From Aplidium turbinatum (taxonomy: Eukaryota; Chordata; Ascidiacea; Aplousobranchia; Polyclinidae), in the NCBI GenBank assembly GCA_918807975.1, contig OU964925.1, forward strand, positions 3,882,798-3,946,797: a DNA stretch of 64,000 bases. Direction: 5' to 3'. The notes under the pieces were generated by a model. The model was not told where the DNA came from. It worked only from the letters and a program-made list of their open reading frames with translations, and did not search any database. Made by a program: the position numbers and the translations under genes. Of this stretch, positions 33,181 to 46,384 are shown piece after piece; position 1 is the first letter of the stretch, and each line of letters begins with the position of its first letter.

Positions 33181-36100
33181 AACCATTCGTGGGAAAGTTG
33201 TAACATAAAATTCCCGAATCCTTTCGTCTGTATGCGATAACACCGAAAAAATACTCTTCTGAAAACGTCTTTTCACGAATAGTATTTCAAGAAAAAATAG
33301 CCACAGGCTGTCGAAAAGGGAGCGCAACGCGGTACGCACTAAAACTTGTCACTACAATACAGCTTACTGAGAATAAAAGACGGAAATTTCGTCTAGTTGG
33401 TAAGCACAAGCAAAACAGTTTTAATATTCGACCAACCTTTCCAACGACAATTCTACAATGACGAAACTGACTTGAGATATTTCAAACCACATAACTTGCA
33501 TACTGTGACGTAACAGTGATAAGCATTGTTGTATCATTCCAGCACAAGGTAAATTTGGCTTATGCAACATTTCGTAATTCAAGATGGTGAAATACCTTAC
33601 AGGTGTTACAAAGGATTGTGCAATCTCTGCTCATTTTTTAGTAACATTCCATGACGTAAGACACCAGGTTAAGTAGACCTTAACGGTTTTATGTGACGTT
33701 TGATTTGGGGAACGATTGTCCGTAACAGCAGTGTCACCCACTCCCGTCTCTGCTCAGAACCAAGTGGGAGTGAGGAGACATATCAAATAGAACGAGGCGG
33801 GATTTTATTTTTGGTGCAGTGCTCAATTCCTCAGACCAGGCATCTGACGTGCTGAAATCAGCGAGCTGGAGTTTTGCAGCAGGCCTTACAAAAGGGCGCC
33901 GTGATGGTAGGCGTTGTGTGATTGGGACATTGAGAGTAGATACGCGATCGTGTAGGCCTAGTAGGCTATCTGGCTCGGATCAGCACAGGCTTTTTTTACT
34001 AATGAAGAAACCAGCGCTTCTCTGCGTACGTTAGCGGGTAGGATACCTGACATCATCGTCACTTGTATGAACTCCAATGTTCCCTTTAAAAGATGGTATG
34101 ATGTAACCATGACCAGATCATTTTTCTTACGATAAAGCAAGAAAGAAGAATCCATCATCTGATCATATTAATCTGGAGTCTCCAATCCAAGTACATGGCA
34201 AGCCTACAAATTCCTTCCTTTTTCCTTGCTTTGATTCAGTTTGTTTTTTTAGCGAGCAATTCCATTTTATAAGGGCTCTTTCTTTTTCATAGAATTTCTT
34301 GTGAATGCATTCAAGCAATTTTTCTTTTCAACATTGTATAGCATCTCTCTGGCAAATGGTTTGCTCTTGCTTTAATTATGTTAAGGCTCTCTGCCAAATC
34401 ACGAGGAACTCTGACCCTTTAAATCCATGTCAAAAAGTGCAAGGGACAGCTTATAAATATTTGCTTTTATTTTCTAGCTTTTTTATATTAGGCTACTCTA
34501 GGCCCACTTTAAAATTTCCAGTAAGTAATTACTATCTTACTTGAAACTGGCCCTAGAGGGCACTTTGAAATTATCAAATCTGGCCTGCCTGGGAAAAATA
34601 TTGGACACCCCTGCTTTAGATCATAAAAAAATGTGCACAAAGTAATGAAACCTCAAAAAGAAGTCCACAACTTTTTTATTACAGCACAGGCGTTTCCGTG
34701 AAATATCATTATTAGGCTACCATCAACGGGTTGCATTTCTTTCATTTTCTAAAGCTGAAGGGAGTTGGCGAAAGATATCACAGCCAATTTAAAATTATAG
34801 TTTCGGGAGAGTTTAAGCCTACGGTATCGAAAAAGCGCTGTTACTACGGTACTGGTAATGTAAAGTTTTCAAACAATAGGATGATAAAGGGGGTCTCACA
34901 GTTGATACCTATTATACATCCCACAGTTGGGTAACTTTGAGGGATGAGATTTTTGTTTTCGGCAACTCAAGGAGGTGAATAAAAAGTCCTTATAAAGCGG
35001 AGGGTTGGTATAGTAGGCGAATCGACATTGTTCCGTATCTAACGGCTCGGTAAGCGCTAAACGTGTACTCTTGTCGGACCGCCGCTTAATTGTACGTTTT
35101 TGCGTGCACTCCAGAAAAAACAATGGAAGCAAAATCGTAAAAAATGGTACGGTAGTTGTATTTACACGTAATAGGCTACAGACGCAGCCTCTAAGGAGGC
35201 TACGGTACGACAGTATTGTTAAATCTTAAGTGGGGTTAAGTCCTGCAGTGTTACAGCTGTCAGTACCAATAAACAACATACTGAAAAATCACAAAAGGTG
35301 TCGATGTTTTGACGAACTAAGCCTAGTATATAGAGTAGACGAATAAGATAAGAATTTCGCAGAGACCATCAAAAAAGTGCTTATTCGGTACTGACAAGAG
35401 TTCGGTTGCCAGTTGCTTTTTCTCGGTAGCGTTATCAGCAATTATCCCACCAAATTGTTTGCATCTTGGGTAGAGTTGTGAAGTTTTTCAACAACAAGCT
35501 CAAGCGTGGAGTCGAAGCGAAATTGCATTAATGGAAAGCAAGAACCATCTCACTGCAGGTGTTTGCGTAGCCTGAAAGCCGAAACAATTGAATGCATTTA
35601 AAATTGAGATGAAGGTTTAAGTCTAAGAAAGAAGCTTAACTAATAAAATTCATACGGTTTTGATAAAACCAAATTGCACCCTAAATCATTAGTTTCGGCC
35701 AACCATGATAAGGTTAAAAACATGAAAACGTTGCTATACTGTGAATAATAAAGTAAGCGCAGCTTCTCGGTTTTTGCAAAGACTTTTGTGCTCAGTGTGT
35801 TGCAAACTTGTTGATGAACTAGCATGCACAAACAATTCCGCATACAAAAATAAACGAGTAAATCATGTGCCCGAAGTTTCCATACACTTGAACTGTAACC
35901 ACCATTGTTGAATTGATATAAAGGCTATAAAAAATAAGCCATTATTGGGCCACAAAAGCGACAAAGGCCAATTTGTTTAGATTTTCCGGGGGTGCAAGAC
36001 TCCAAGCACGGTAGTCTATTCTGTTTGTGTCTACTGTACAAACCTTTCACATGAAAACTCGATACACTATCGGAAAACTATGAAAATACGAGAAAAAGAC

Positions 36101-38480
36101 TTCGTCAAATTACAAATTGACAGGCCATAGCAGATTTGATCAACATTTGCAAATTTCAGGAAAATATCACTTTTGTCATGTTGCTCACAAACTGTTGATT
36201 ACTTGCTGACAAGTGTACTGCACAGGAAATAAAGTTAACACACAACTGGATCAATTGAAAATATATATATATTGGCAATAAACAGACTTTTTACATGCTT
36301 TTGGTGAAAACAATGCTGCAAATATTCTTCCACAACCCCTAACAAATAACATGCTGCAACTTTCAATGCAAATTTTATCATTGATCAGAAGCTGATTGTC
36401 GGGCCTAAACTAGTCAAAAGCGCCTCCAAGCAACCATGGTGGAAGCTAACTTTTCCATTGGTGGTCCTGCACGGTGTATAATGGAGACAATGCGGTATGC
36501 AAGCTGTATAACAGTGTATATGCTGCGATTTCAACCAAGGTGTGTTTGTCTTCACTCCGCAAATTGTTGAAATATCGTATGACGGCATTTTGTGCTTGAC
36601 TGCCCTTTTATGTCGCCAAAGAAAATGTTTTTATAACAACCATGGCGATTCTGAGGACTCCCCAGGGCGGTAGATTTTGACGTGTCCGGAGTCGGCCAGT
36701 TATAAATCGAGGAGTCGGAGCGTATATATTTTCGTCCGACTCCACAGCCTTGGGACTCCCGACTTAGAGGGCATTACATTTGAGGATTGCGCCAATCATG
36801 AACACGTTTTGAATCCATCAAAATAGTGTATGATAATAATGATTTTCTTGAACGATCAGCAACTATCAAAAACACTTTCATGAATGTTTATGAAGTATTG
36901 GGAACATCTTCGAGAGATAGCCAACTGTAAATGAATAAATTGAACGCATTTCCCATTAGTTGTGTTTTATTTGCTTTGTTGTGTATTGACTCACCCAAAA
37001 GACGTTCGATTAACATTGCAATTCATAAACTAGCCCTTGCGGTAGCACCAATTGAGCATCACCAAATATCGTAACGTGCGTCATTGACAGGCCTGAAATG
37101 TATTTCGTAGAGCAGCGTTGGAACTGGGATTTTAAATCGAAGGAAAACTTTCACATGCAATTATTACACTTTTGTGACAAAAATATAAATTAACAAACTA
37201 AACGCAATCCAGTGAGACGGAGAACACAGTCATGAGAGTATGCCGCACACTGTAGTCCAACTTAACCGTGACCATTTCTTGTCAATGTTTGCTCCAGCAA
37301 CATTTAAAAACTGAATCTTGTACTTTTAGGGGCAAGAAGATCATTTGGTGCAACCTGCTTTCCACTGAAGCGGTTCAGCCGCTGAGCTGTTCAGCTTCCA
37401 TTCATTATTGGTTTTAGTCTTGTATTTTGCGACTGGGAATTGAAAGATAGTATAATATGGTTTGAGATTATCATGCAATTGGTGGGTATTTCTAACAAGC
37501 CTTATCACCATGGCAACTTGTCAGATAGCCAATTACAATCTCAATCATGTTGAGTCAGCTCAAAGGAATAAAACAACTTCATATTAAAAAAAAACATAAT
37601 TTGTTCCTTTTATGCGTGTGAATGTAGACAGAACTATCAGCGAAGTAAAACAATTTTTACATATCGTATTTTTCAACAACAAAAAAGTTAAATTTCAACT
37701 ACTGCAGTAGTTTTACAGCATGTACAGATTGATAATAAATGCGCACATAAAGATAAAGCATTGACTGTAAGCAATTAGCTCCAAACCCCCCAAACATTGA
37801 TTTGCATACAATTCAAAAGTTCAATCCTTAGAACACTTTGGAAGTCATTTTCAGACAGGAGTCCAGTTCATGAAGATCGTTGCAGCTATCGGTTTATGTT
37901 ATTTGCTGGATGAGCTCGATCCTTGTGCTTCTTTTGCCTGTTGCTTTTTCAGTTGTTTCTCTCTCATGATTTCCGCATCCCTATGACGATTAAAAGATGG
38001 ACGAAATATTATAATGCCACGAGTATGATACAAAAGGTGGTTTTAAATATATTTTTATGCGTTTGGTCTACAACGAACTGGTGGTTAACCAATGGCTCTG
38101 CACCTCTATTGGGAGTCAGAACCCTCAGAATAAGATATACAGTAGGGTGTTTTTAATTTTCTCATATTGTAAGTTTGATTTGTACAGGGCACCAGGTTGT
38201 TACAATTGGTAAGAAAACAATGTCTTTCAAATTTCAAGAAATTATTTCAACATTTACAAGTTGCGCAAGGAGGTTGAAAAATTCGCAAAATCAATAAAAC
38301 AAGCAACTTTACAACACGCAACTAAATAACCAGCTTTATTCAGTACTTTTAATATGCACGCATTTCAAGCACGTTTATAGGATAACAAAGCAAATATAGC
38401 AACAAAGCAACTATTCCTCCAACAACGCGTGTTTCACCCATAACCGAGATGATCAGAAGCAGTGGCGTATTTAGAAAGCT
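33181..38480. other. Long gene-poor stretch
   Basis: No coding exon is supported in these 5.3 kb; the open frames are short and lack domains. Hints of old hAT-type repeat ends occur at about 34590-34615 (TGGACACCCCTG), 36655-36780 (several GGAGTCGG/CCGACTCC words) and 38462-38500 (CAGTGGCGTATTTAG followed by a G-run), each without a matched partner. A short AT dinucleotide run (ATATATATATAT) occurs near 36259. Confidence 0.4.
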
Positions 38481-38852
38481 TATTAAGGGGGGGGGGCAAT
38501 ACATTGTGTCAGTCAGCCGTGTAGCGGTCTAGAATCGCCAAAAATACCGTTATATGATATTTGAACGGCCCCATACTTTAAATCAAGAGCGATTCTGCAG
38601 AAGTAAGTTACTGTTCCAATCAATGAACCAACAAAAGATATCAAACACTTCAGAACATAAACAATAATGGAACATAAACAATAAGTTAGTCTTTTCGACC
38701 TCGAACATTTTTGAATATTCTCGACGATTCGCAATGACAGCCATCGCATTAAACTTAGAGTTTGCGCTTGGCAAATATGTCAATGACTGCATCATACTCG
38801 AGTACAATATCCTTGTTTAATACATCTGAGCTAGACCATCCAAACATGGCTT

Positions 38853-39897
38853 TTAATTTTTTTTGGCTACGGGAAATTTTCTTCGATGATGCTCCACTAC
38901 CTGCAGAACGTACTGTTTCTGCTCCTCATCTCTGGTCAATGTCGAATTGAACTCTGTCATAAGCGCCACTCCTCGTTTTGCCAAATCGTTTGTCACCCTC
39001 AGGGCAGAAACTGTTTCCTTGGCACTTTGGTACGCCTCATTTTCAGCCCAGTATTTAGGATCAAGGGTTAAGAAGCTTTTGTCTAGACCAAGTATTGTGA
39101 ATAATCGTTCAGTTGCAGTAGTGCAGAAATCAGACAGTTTTCTCTCAGCAATATCGGTAGGTACCACGGCCCGGTTTGGCGGATCTTCCGATCCATGACT
39201 GTTTGCCATACTGCGAACCATGTCCCTCTTATCAATGTCAGTGACTCTGCTGTCAAACAGTGCAAAGGCAATGAGACCTTCCGACAATTACCACAGGTGT
39301 CTGGAGTAAGCCTTGAAGGCTAATTGAGATATTTCTTCATCAGCATACGTTGTTAAGTTCTTCATAAAATTTAGGTCGTTGAGAGGTGCCTGTATGGCTG
39401 AATCACAGCTGTACCAGTGGCCTATGTAAACACTCACAATAAATAAGCACATGCGTAGCAATTGACTGGACGTTTTGGGCTGCGTCTGTCTTCGGCCAGT
39501 GGTACGAAGGTCCAGTTGGAATTGCTTCCTGAACAGCCATATTTTAAGGGAATATATTGCTCGTGCCATCCATCTAGCTCGATGAAGTGCACCAGGGTGA
39601 CGAAATTTAACATCTCTCTTCGGCACTCCTCTGAGAAATATGATACTGAGTTCTAATAATTCAGCGTAATCGTCCCGAGGATGATTGAGATCTAGCTTGT
39701 CGCCGCTAACTTCAGGATTTCTGCGCGGACAGGTCGTAACTGATCAGAAACAGCAGGATCGTCCAGAGATGTGCTGAAGTTTGCTTGATCTATATTTGGC
39801 CAGAAGTCGCGGAATCGAGCGAATAAATCGATGACTGGGGACTTAGAAACAGCATCTACCAGAGAGAAAACTTTTTCAAGGACAATCTCCAAGGAAA
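38853..39897 (-). pseudogene. hAT-like transposase, C-terminal half
   Basis: Minus-strand reading in three frames: 39897-39692 (LEIVLEKVFSLVDAV then FARFRDFWPNIDQ); 39690-39288 (DLNHPRDDYAELLELSIIFL, then PGALHRARWMARAIYSLKIW, then FIVSVYIGHW); and 39287-38853 (SEGLIAFALFDSRVTDIDKR, AERKLSDFCTTATERLF, LTRDEEQKQYVLQVVEHHRR). It joins on in family terms to the CRHHI end of the transposase preserved at 57439-59752, so together they show most of one family. The 5' half is absent and a splice acceptor-like CAG sits before the first segment. Two frame changes break it. Terminal repeats were not located. Confidence 0.7.
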
Positions 39898-40322
39898 TGA
39901 CCTGAACTGCTACCTACCAACCAAATTTTATCTTTAGGCCTTGTCACAGCCATTGTACAACCGCAAATTGTTAGTAAACTGAAATAAATGCAACAACACA
40001 ACAGACATGACAGTGTAATTTTTGTAGTTTTACGAGGTGTTGCAATTGTGACGTAACAATGCTTTATTTGTTCTCTGAAGTGACGTAGCCTACAAGTACC
40101 GGTAATCGCTTATATTCCGCTGCTAGATTATAGGCTAAACAACGTAAACTTTAGCTTCCTTGCGCAAGTAGTAAATGTCAACGGATTTCAACAAAAATTT
40201 GCCAAAAGGATTTTTTTACTGAAAGGAAATGAACACCACCCTGTACATTATTAATAATTGCAATGATTGCTGGTACCGGAATAATGCAGATTCAAAATCA
40301 CATGATAAATGATGAAAAAAAC

Positions 40323-42056
40323 TAGAGATGTACCGATATATCGGTATCGGCATCGGTATCGGTGATATCGGCCATTTTTTGAGTATCGGTATCAGCATCG
40401 GTAAAATTTGGCCGATACTAAACATGTAAAAAAAGGCGTTTGCTGCGGATTTTCTGCGGAAACAAAAATATAGATTTTTTAAAGTAGTAACTAACGTCAC
40501 CTTGAAGTAGAAAAATAACAACCTGTTCAAATTTTTGATACCTCACAGTCCCATGACATCATGCGCGCACCTTTTGGCATTGTTTGCTTACAGTGATTCT
40601 TTCACTCAAACTAAACGTTTTGTTTCGGCAGTTTTGCGTTGTTCGATTCTTAAGTTGTGAAGGAGACTCAATTTCTCCAATATTTATCATTTGTGTTTTT
40701 TTTTTACTCTCAGCAGAGGATAAAACCAGGCCAAGACTACCCAGGTGGCGGGAATGTGTAGTTTTGCATCGTTTTTGCGTTGCTGGACGTTTGAGGGACC
40801 CGTGTGGCTTGGTTGTTTTTTGGTGGGCTGGTTCTGTCAGTTTGTGATTTGGTTTTCGCTTTTCGTTGTGGTGGACTCACCAGGCTTGAACAATGTTGTG
40901 GCGGAGTGGGTGGGCTCGGGGTGGGGCGGTGGGACTGCAAATCCTCACTAAACTAATCAATAAGTAGTCTTGTTGCGCCTGGGATGGCGGCCTCATTGTG
41001 GGGGGGGAGTTTCCTTCCCTGCTGTCGGCACGGGGCTGGGCGCTCACTGGTGCGGCGGGCTGTTGCGATTCGCTGGCCATAACGGTGTAGCTTCCACGCT
41101 AGCCATTTAGACCATCCAATCAACTATATGTTTCTCGGCAGCCGTTTTGTAGCAAGAATTGACATCGACAAGAATTGAAATGGCTAGTGTGGAAGCTCCA
41201 CCATTGTGGTTGGGGGGTCGCGGCAGCTCGCTGTGCTGGTGAGTGCTCAGCCTTGTGCCGGGGGGGACGCTCCTTTCTTCGCAATGAGGTTGTCATCTTG
41301 GGCGCACCAAGACCATTTTGATTGGTTTGGTGAGGATTCGTGGTCCCATGGCTTTCTTTTTGGGCCTACTTATTCTGCCGTGACATTGTTTGGGCTTGGT
41401 GAGGTTGTTGCGGCTAAGGGTGGAAGTTGAATCGCCGACTGGTGGAGCTGGCCTGCTGGGGGCAGCCGAGTTGCACGGGTTTTTTGAGCATTTGGCGGGG
41501 TGGGAGCGATGCAGAATTGTGCATTTTTGCTACCTGGGTAGTCTTGGCCTGGCAAAAGCTTTTCAACCAAACAACAAGCGCCCTTAGGTTGCACATTACT
41601 TGTCGAATAGTTTTTTGTACGACTACACAAATCACTTGGTTTACATTTTACATCTTATTATCAATTATGATAGCCTATTTGGAGAGTTTGCGCAAACACT
41701 TTATTAATTTTTCAGAAACCCCAATTATGATGTAATGTTTCTTCCCTTATACCCCAATCATCAATTACGGTGGCTTTTCATTACTAAAACCTACTATTAT
41801 GACACAACAATGCGGTTGAGATTGGATTCTTGAATCTTTAATAAATTATGCCAATTTAAAGCTTTTTTTAATAGTTTTATGCAAATAAGGTAAAACTTAG
41901 CATTTGATATAATTCCTTGCAAATACCAAAATTGCTTCTTTTTGTAACACCAAAGTATCGGCCAAAATATCGGTATCAGTATCGGTATCGGCCTAAAAAA
42001 GTGATATCGGTATCAGGATCGGTATCGACCAAAATATTGGTATCGGTACATCTCTA
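40323..42056. mobile_element. hAT-type element, TAGAGATGTACCGATA ends, exact 8-bp duplication
   Basis: TAGAGATGTACCGATATATC at the left and TAGAGATGTACCGATACCAA as reverse complement of the right are inverted ends, followed on both sides by repeated CGGTATCGGTAT words. AAAAAAAC flanks both ends exactly (40315-40322, 42057-42064). No transposase is visible. The centre is replaced by a GC-rich palindrome (40726-41552). Confidence 0.88.
40726..41552. repeat. 827-bp GC-rich imperfect palindrome (fold-back unit) inside the hAT element
   Basis: CCAGGCCAAGACTACCCAGG at the left is the reverse complement of the right end, and further inward blocks also pair: CTCACCAGGCTTGAACAATG against the region near 41385-41405; AATCCTCACTAAACTAATC against 41315-41335; GTAGCTTCCACGCTAGCCAT against 41178-41200. 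Both arms are G+C-rich in a strongly AT-rich setting. Open frames here are by-products of the composition. Confidence 0.75.
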
Positions 42057-42064
42057 AAAAAAAC

Positions 42065-42941
42065 ATATACCGGTGGAATGTTAATAATAGATAAGAAATA
42101 GTACAATAACATACATAATGTGTTGAAAGTTTCACAAAATTTCAGAACAAAAACTAGCCAGGTAGTGCCCACATATCTCAAGTTGATAATAAATGAGCTA
42201 CAGCTAAGACTTCAATTTAAATAGAGTGACTATAAAGGTATTAACCTTTCCATCCTTTGAGTTTTTGAAGCTCCACTCTCTTTTTTCTTTCCCTTGGCTT
42301 GTTCTTGCTGTTTTTTTAAATTCTTTGCACGTGCTAGATCTCTTTGATTTCCACCTGAATTAATTGCACCACTTTATCATAACGTTATGTGAAATTCTAT
42401 GCGATAAGCTCAATCTCTTGCACTATTAATTTGCTTACAATGAGTAATGAGAATTATAATTATGTTAAAACACTTCAGTTATAATACAAAATATTCTTTT
42501 AATTAGCCAACAGACCTATGCCACTAGAAATGCTGTCCATTAGGCTACAAAACAACAGATATGATGAATTACGATACAGAAAACAACAGATTGTGATATA
42601 TACATAAAAAATGAAGTCACCACTTACGTGTCATTGCTAGTTTTTCATCAAAGTTAAAACTTGTATTGTAAAAACTGTCTACAGATCTGTAACTTAGCCT
42701 TAAAAAGTAAATAAAACTTTTTTATCAAGAAAATGAATTTCGTGTGAAAATAAATTTCTTTGCATTAAAACTTTTTTATGATAAAAAGATCATAAGTTGA
42801 CTGTGGTAAGATTGACCCAATTAAGATCTAGGCTATTTGAAGAGCCTCAACAAACGATCTATTATGAATTATGGCAATAATGTTGTCTATCTCAGTTGAC
42901 TTAAGCCATGTTTTTCAGTATTGTTACAATATGTCTTAAGT
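42065..42941. other. Non-coding AT-rich stretch
   Basis: No gene, RNA or bounded repeat could be supported. Confidence 0.4.
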
Positions 42942-43859
42942 CAGTGGTTCCCAACCGGGGTGCCATTTACAATACCAGTCAAATCTAGTACTTTTCCATG
43001 ATAAGAGAGTACTAGATTTGACTGAAAAAAACACTAGATTCACCAAAAAAACACTAGTATCATAAATACACAATCATTTACATGGATAATGTACAAAAAT
43101 GACAGCCATTGACATTAGTGAAGTGTTAAAAGTCCTTAAACTTTCAAAATATAACTGAATTTCCTTGAAAGCCCTGAAGTCATAGCCATAGGAGAGTAAA
43201 ACATTTTGGGGGGGGCAAACAAAATTTGCCCAAATTTTTCAAATTTTCCCCAAATTTGACCATTGCAAATTAATATATATATTGTCAAAAACGCAATATT
43301 GCTCACAATTTTTCAGGTGGTGTAGTCCAAGAACTCTACACTCATCAACTTGGCAGTGTATGATATTAAGAGTACACTCTTTGATTAGGTTAATAGCCTA
43401 CTGTAATAAACAAGGGTACACTGGTGCCTCGTCTTATACCATTATAATCCACAGCCGAAACGTAAGCAACTAATGTAAGCCTACCATGTAAGCCTTACAT
43501 AATGTAAGCCGACAAAATGTAAGCCTACCATAAGGTACGGTACCGTACGTTACGCTACCTACTTTAAACACTTTTCACGGTTATTTGTGTGTATTTTTTA
43601 AAGTATTTATGCTAAATATCTCAAATTTAGTCATCATTGGGTGTAACCAGACAAAAAACTAGCTGTCCACTTTGATAAGCACTACAAACACATTGATGCA
43701 GCCAAACAAAAAATAGGTGGGCTACTTTGAACACTGTCCAACTTATGCACAGCAACATAACGCTATATCGCTAAAAAAAAACACCAGATAGCAAAAAAAC
43801 ACTAGATGCAACCCAAAAACACTAGATCTAGTGGAAAAACACTAGGAGTGGCACCACTG
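42942..43859. mobile_element. hAT-type element with AAAAACACTAGAT motif arrays at both ends
   Basis: It starts CAGTGGTTCCCAACCGGGGT and ends with the complement of CAGTGGTGCCACTCC, a typical hAT terminal style. Inside each end the motif AAAAACACTAGAT or its near variants occurs repeatedly (about 43025-43070 and 43770-43850). No exact 8-bp duplication was found, so limits may be off by a few bases. Confidence 0.6.
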
Positions 43860-44004
43860 CTGATCTTTGGTAATGGTTGTTTTATGGTTATTTGATTTTG
43901 AGGTTTCAAAACAGCGTTGCCAGATTGGTATTGCCAGGTTATTTTGTAAAAACAGACCGAGAAACATTTATTTCGTCTGTTACAAGAATAGGCTAGTATA
44001 TAGG

Positions 44005-44597
44005 CAGGGTTGGAAGTAACGACTAGTTGTCACTATTCGATAGCGTTATTCGTTGCTTTCTGAATGTCGAATGATTATACCCATTCCTTTTAAAAATAGA
44101 TATCGAATGCCTGTTATTCACTGCTTTTTTATGCAAGCAACGAAATCATCAGGCCTATTCGTTTTTCACTAATCGACATTTAGAAGAACTGCTGAATCAT
44201 TTTTTGTTGTTCAGTTACTTTGCCGTCAAAACGAATTTACGAGATTTGGTTTTCGGATTACTATCCGACCTAGTCCCCTTCCGGTTTTCGAACTTTAAAG
44301 GATTAAGGAAAATTTTTCGGCAACACAGTTCAGAAAAACCATGCCAGTGAGAGCCGTTAACAGTGTTGCAAACCTTGCAGTTTTCCCGCAAGTTTGAGAT
44401 TGTTTTTTTTTTTGAGTTTTGGTACCTTTTTTTGAGTTTGCGGGTGGCTTGTTTTTGGGCTTTTTTTGGCCAGTCAATTTTTAGTAATTGCTATTTGTTG
44501 CTTTTTTTAAGTATCGATAGCGGAAAGTCATTGCTTTTTTGGGCACTATCGAATAGTGAAATAGTCATTGCTTTTTGACTAACGACTTCCAACCCTG
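44005..44597. mobile_element. hAT-type MITE with CAGGGTTGGAAGT ends
   Basis: CAGGGTTGGAAGTAACGACT (left) and CAGGGTTGGAAGTCGTTAGT (reverse complement of the right) are inverted ends, with further pairing around CACTATTCGATAG. Flanking 8-mers TATATAGG and AGTATAGG agree at six of eight positions. Non-coding, 593 bp. Confidence 0.8.
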
Positions 44598-44605
44598 AGT
44601 ATAGG

Positions 44606-45398
44606 CCTACGGCAAAATTTGCAATTATATGATTCAAGCAAGCAAATAAATTTGTAAAACAATACGCAAGTCAACAGAAAATAGTAGTTTTCTGCAGTTA
44701 CAAGTGAAAAAAAAGTTTCCACCATACACTAGCGTGAGTTTTACTTGTATGAACTGCTACAAAGTAATCTAGCCTACACAATACACATCCGGGACACATC
44801 ATATGAAATAATCGCAGGTTCTCGCCGTAACGGTGAATTTTTTTACGTCATGCTTTATCATTACAATTTTTTTCGTTACCGGTACAAACAGTTGTAAAAA
44901 AACAAACAACCTGCAAATTTAAAAATGTATGCAAACTCGAAAAAGTAGAAGGTTGCAATGCTGTGCCGGACGCAGACAAATGAACTCAAGATTTCAAAAG
45001 TATAGAAAAGATCCCTGATCCCCCAGCCGAGTAAGCCTAAATCACTACACGATCCAAAAACTATTGCTTCATCCAGGGTAGTTGACAGGGGGTCTAGGTG
45101 GTAGGCTACTTTTGGACCCGGGCCCAGAATATTTAGAGGGCCCGGATTTAAAAGATTCCTGCGACTTCAGACATTATCAAGATCTTAATATAATCAGATC
45201 TAAAGGAATTTCCATCAGACGTTAAAACAGCCACTTCAGTCGTCAGATGGTAAAGTAGCCTACCAGGCCACCTTCCGGGTACTGGGCCCACTTTAGCTCT
45301 TTGTTGGTAAAATAGTCACTTCAGCCACCAAATAGTAAAATAAGAACTGAGTATAGTCTAGTATGTAAAAACAGAATATAAGCATAAGTTAGTAGGCT
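44606..45398. other. Non-coding stretch with scattered TAGGCCTAC words
   Basis: No gene is supported. A patch near 45115-45300 has GGGCCC-rich short repeats (GGGCCCGGATTT; CTGGGCCCACTTTAG) that resemble decayed hAT-type ends. Confidence 0.35.
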
Positions 45399-45691
45399 TT
45401 TGACGTTTGGCTTCGATCACCGCAAGCCCGCACGAGAAACTAAATTAGTCTCTCGCTTGCCTTCAGATGATCTCACATTTTTTGTAAGTTAGCCTACACG
45501 TTTCATTTTTTGACTACGTTGAGCAAAATTTATCAGTTTTTAGTTTGGTTGAGGTAAAGAATGGTCGTTTGTTTGCTTGTCACTAGAGAACGGAAGAAAT
45601 AAAACAAAAGGTGCACAATTGTTTCTACTTAATTTTATAGCGTCAAAACTTAGAAAAAAGAAAACAGAGGAGAACAAGCCCGTTTGCGCAC
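45399..45691. repeat. Local direct repeat, copy 1 (empty site)
   Basis: About 293 nt beginning GACGTTTGGCTTCGATCACC and ending with GAACAAGCCCGTTTGCG are repeated at 46385-46938 with few base changes. This copy lacks the SINE that interrupts copy 2 and so shows the pre-insertion state of the site (TTTGACTACGTTGAGC). Confidence 0.88.
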
Positions 45692-46384
45692 ATTGGTTAT
45701 CCCGACGTTCCAGTCAGAATTATAATTCGAGATCGCTGTGGCACATCCAGAAAGAATGGATTGTGGCCGATGAGATCTGCGCTGACAAATAAAAGCATCC
45801 GAGGGACCCGTAGACACGTGCAGTCGTGCACCCCTGGTTAAAAACCCTTGATCTAGACGCAACACATCACTGCATTTTGTCGAAATCGCCTCCTCTCCTG
45901 AAACTACTTGCTGGATCCACCCCTTCACGCTTTCGCATGGTAACGAAAAGGGTTATTAGGACTTTTGCTTTCAAAGTGAAAAAGTGTAATTTTTTGTACT
46001 GATTTAAATAGCCTTGTTGAGTCTTTGTCAACTTGTTCATCAAAACAAGGGTTGTCTTCGACAGTCTCTTCGATTTCGTTTTATCTTTTGCAAGCGTGTA
46101 TGTTGGATTTGATTTCGATTGCTGGCACCAGTTCTTGCCAATTCTCTTTAAGCTTTTTGATCAAACTTGTAATATTTTATCGTAATTTTTTTCTGTGGCC
46201 ATGTAGAATAAGAAGCTGTTTCTTCTCAATACAAAATCCAAGTTTAAACATCGTTTAGGTGATCCTCAATTATGTTATTGTCGCTTTCTTATGTATTGCA
46301 TTATTTTGTACATCGTTCATTTTTTTTCTCGATTCACCATTTTTGTTTGGATAATCACATGGTTTATCCGGGAGAGGGCTGGTG
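45692..46384. other. Spacer between the two direct repeats
   Basis: AT-rich DNA. No gene or complete repeat is recognised. Confidence 0.4.

Noticed and set aside
40745-41587. Several open frames in both strands of the GC-rich palindrome
   Set aside because: Long open frames are expected by chance from stop-poor GC-rich sequence; no domain is seen.
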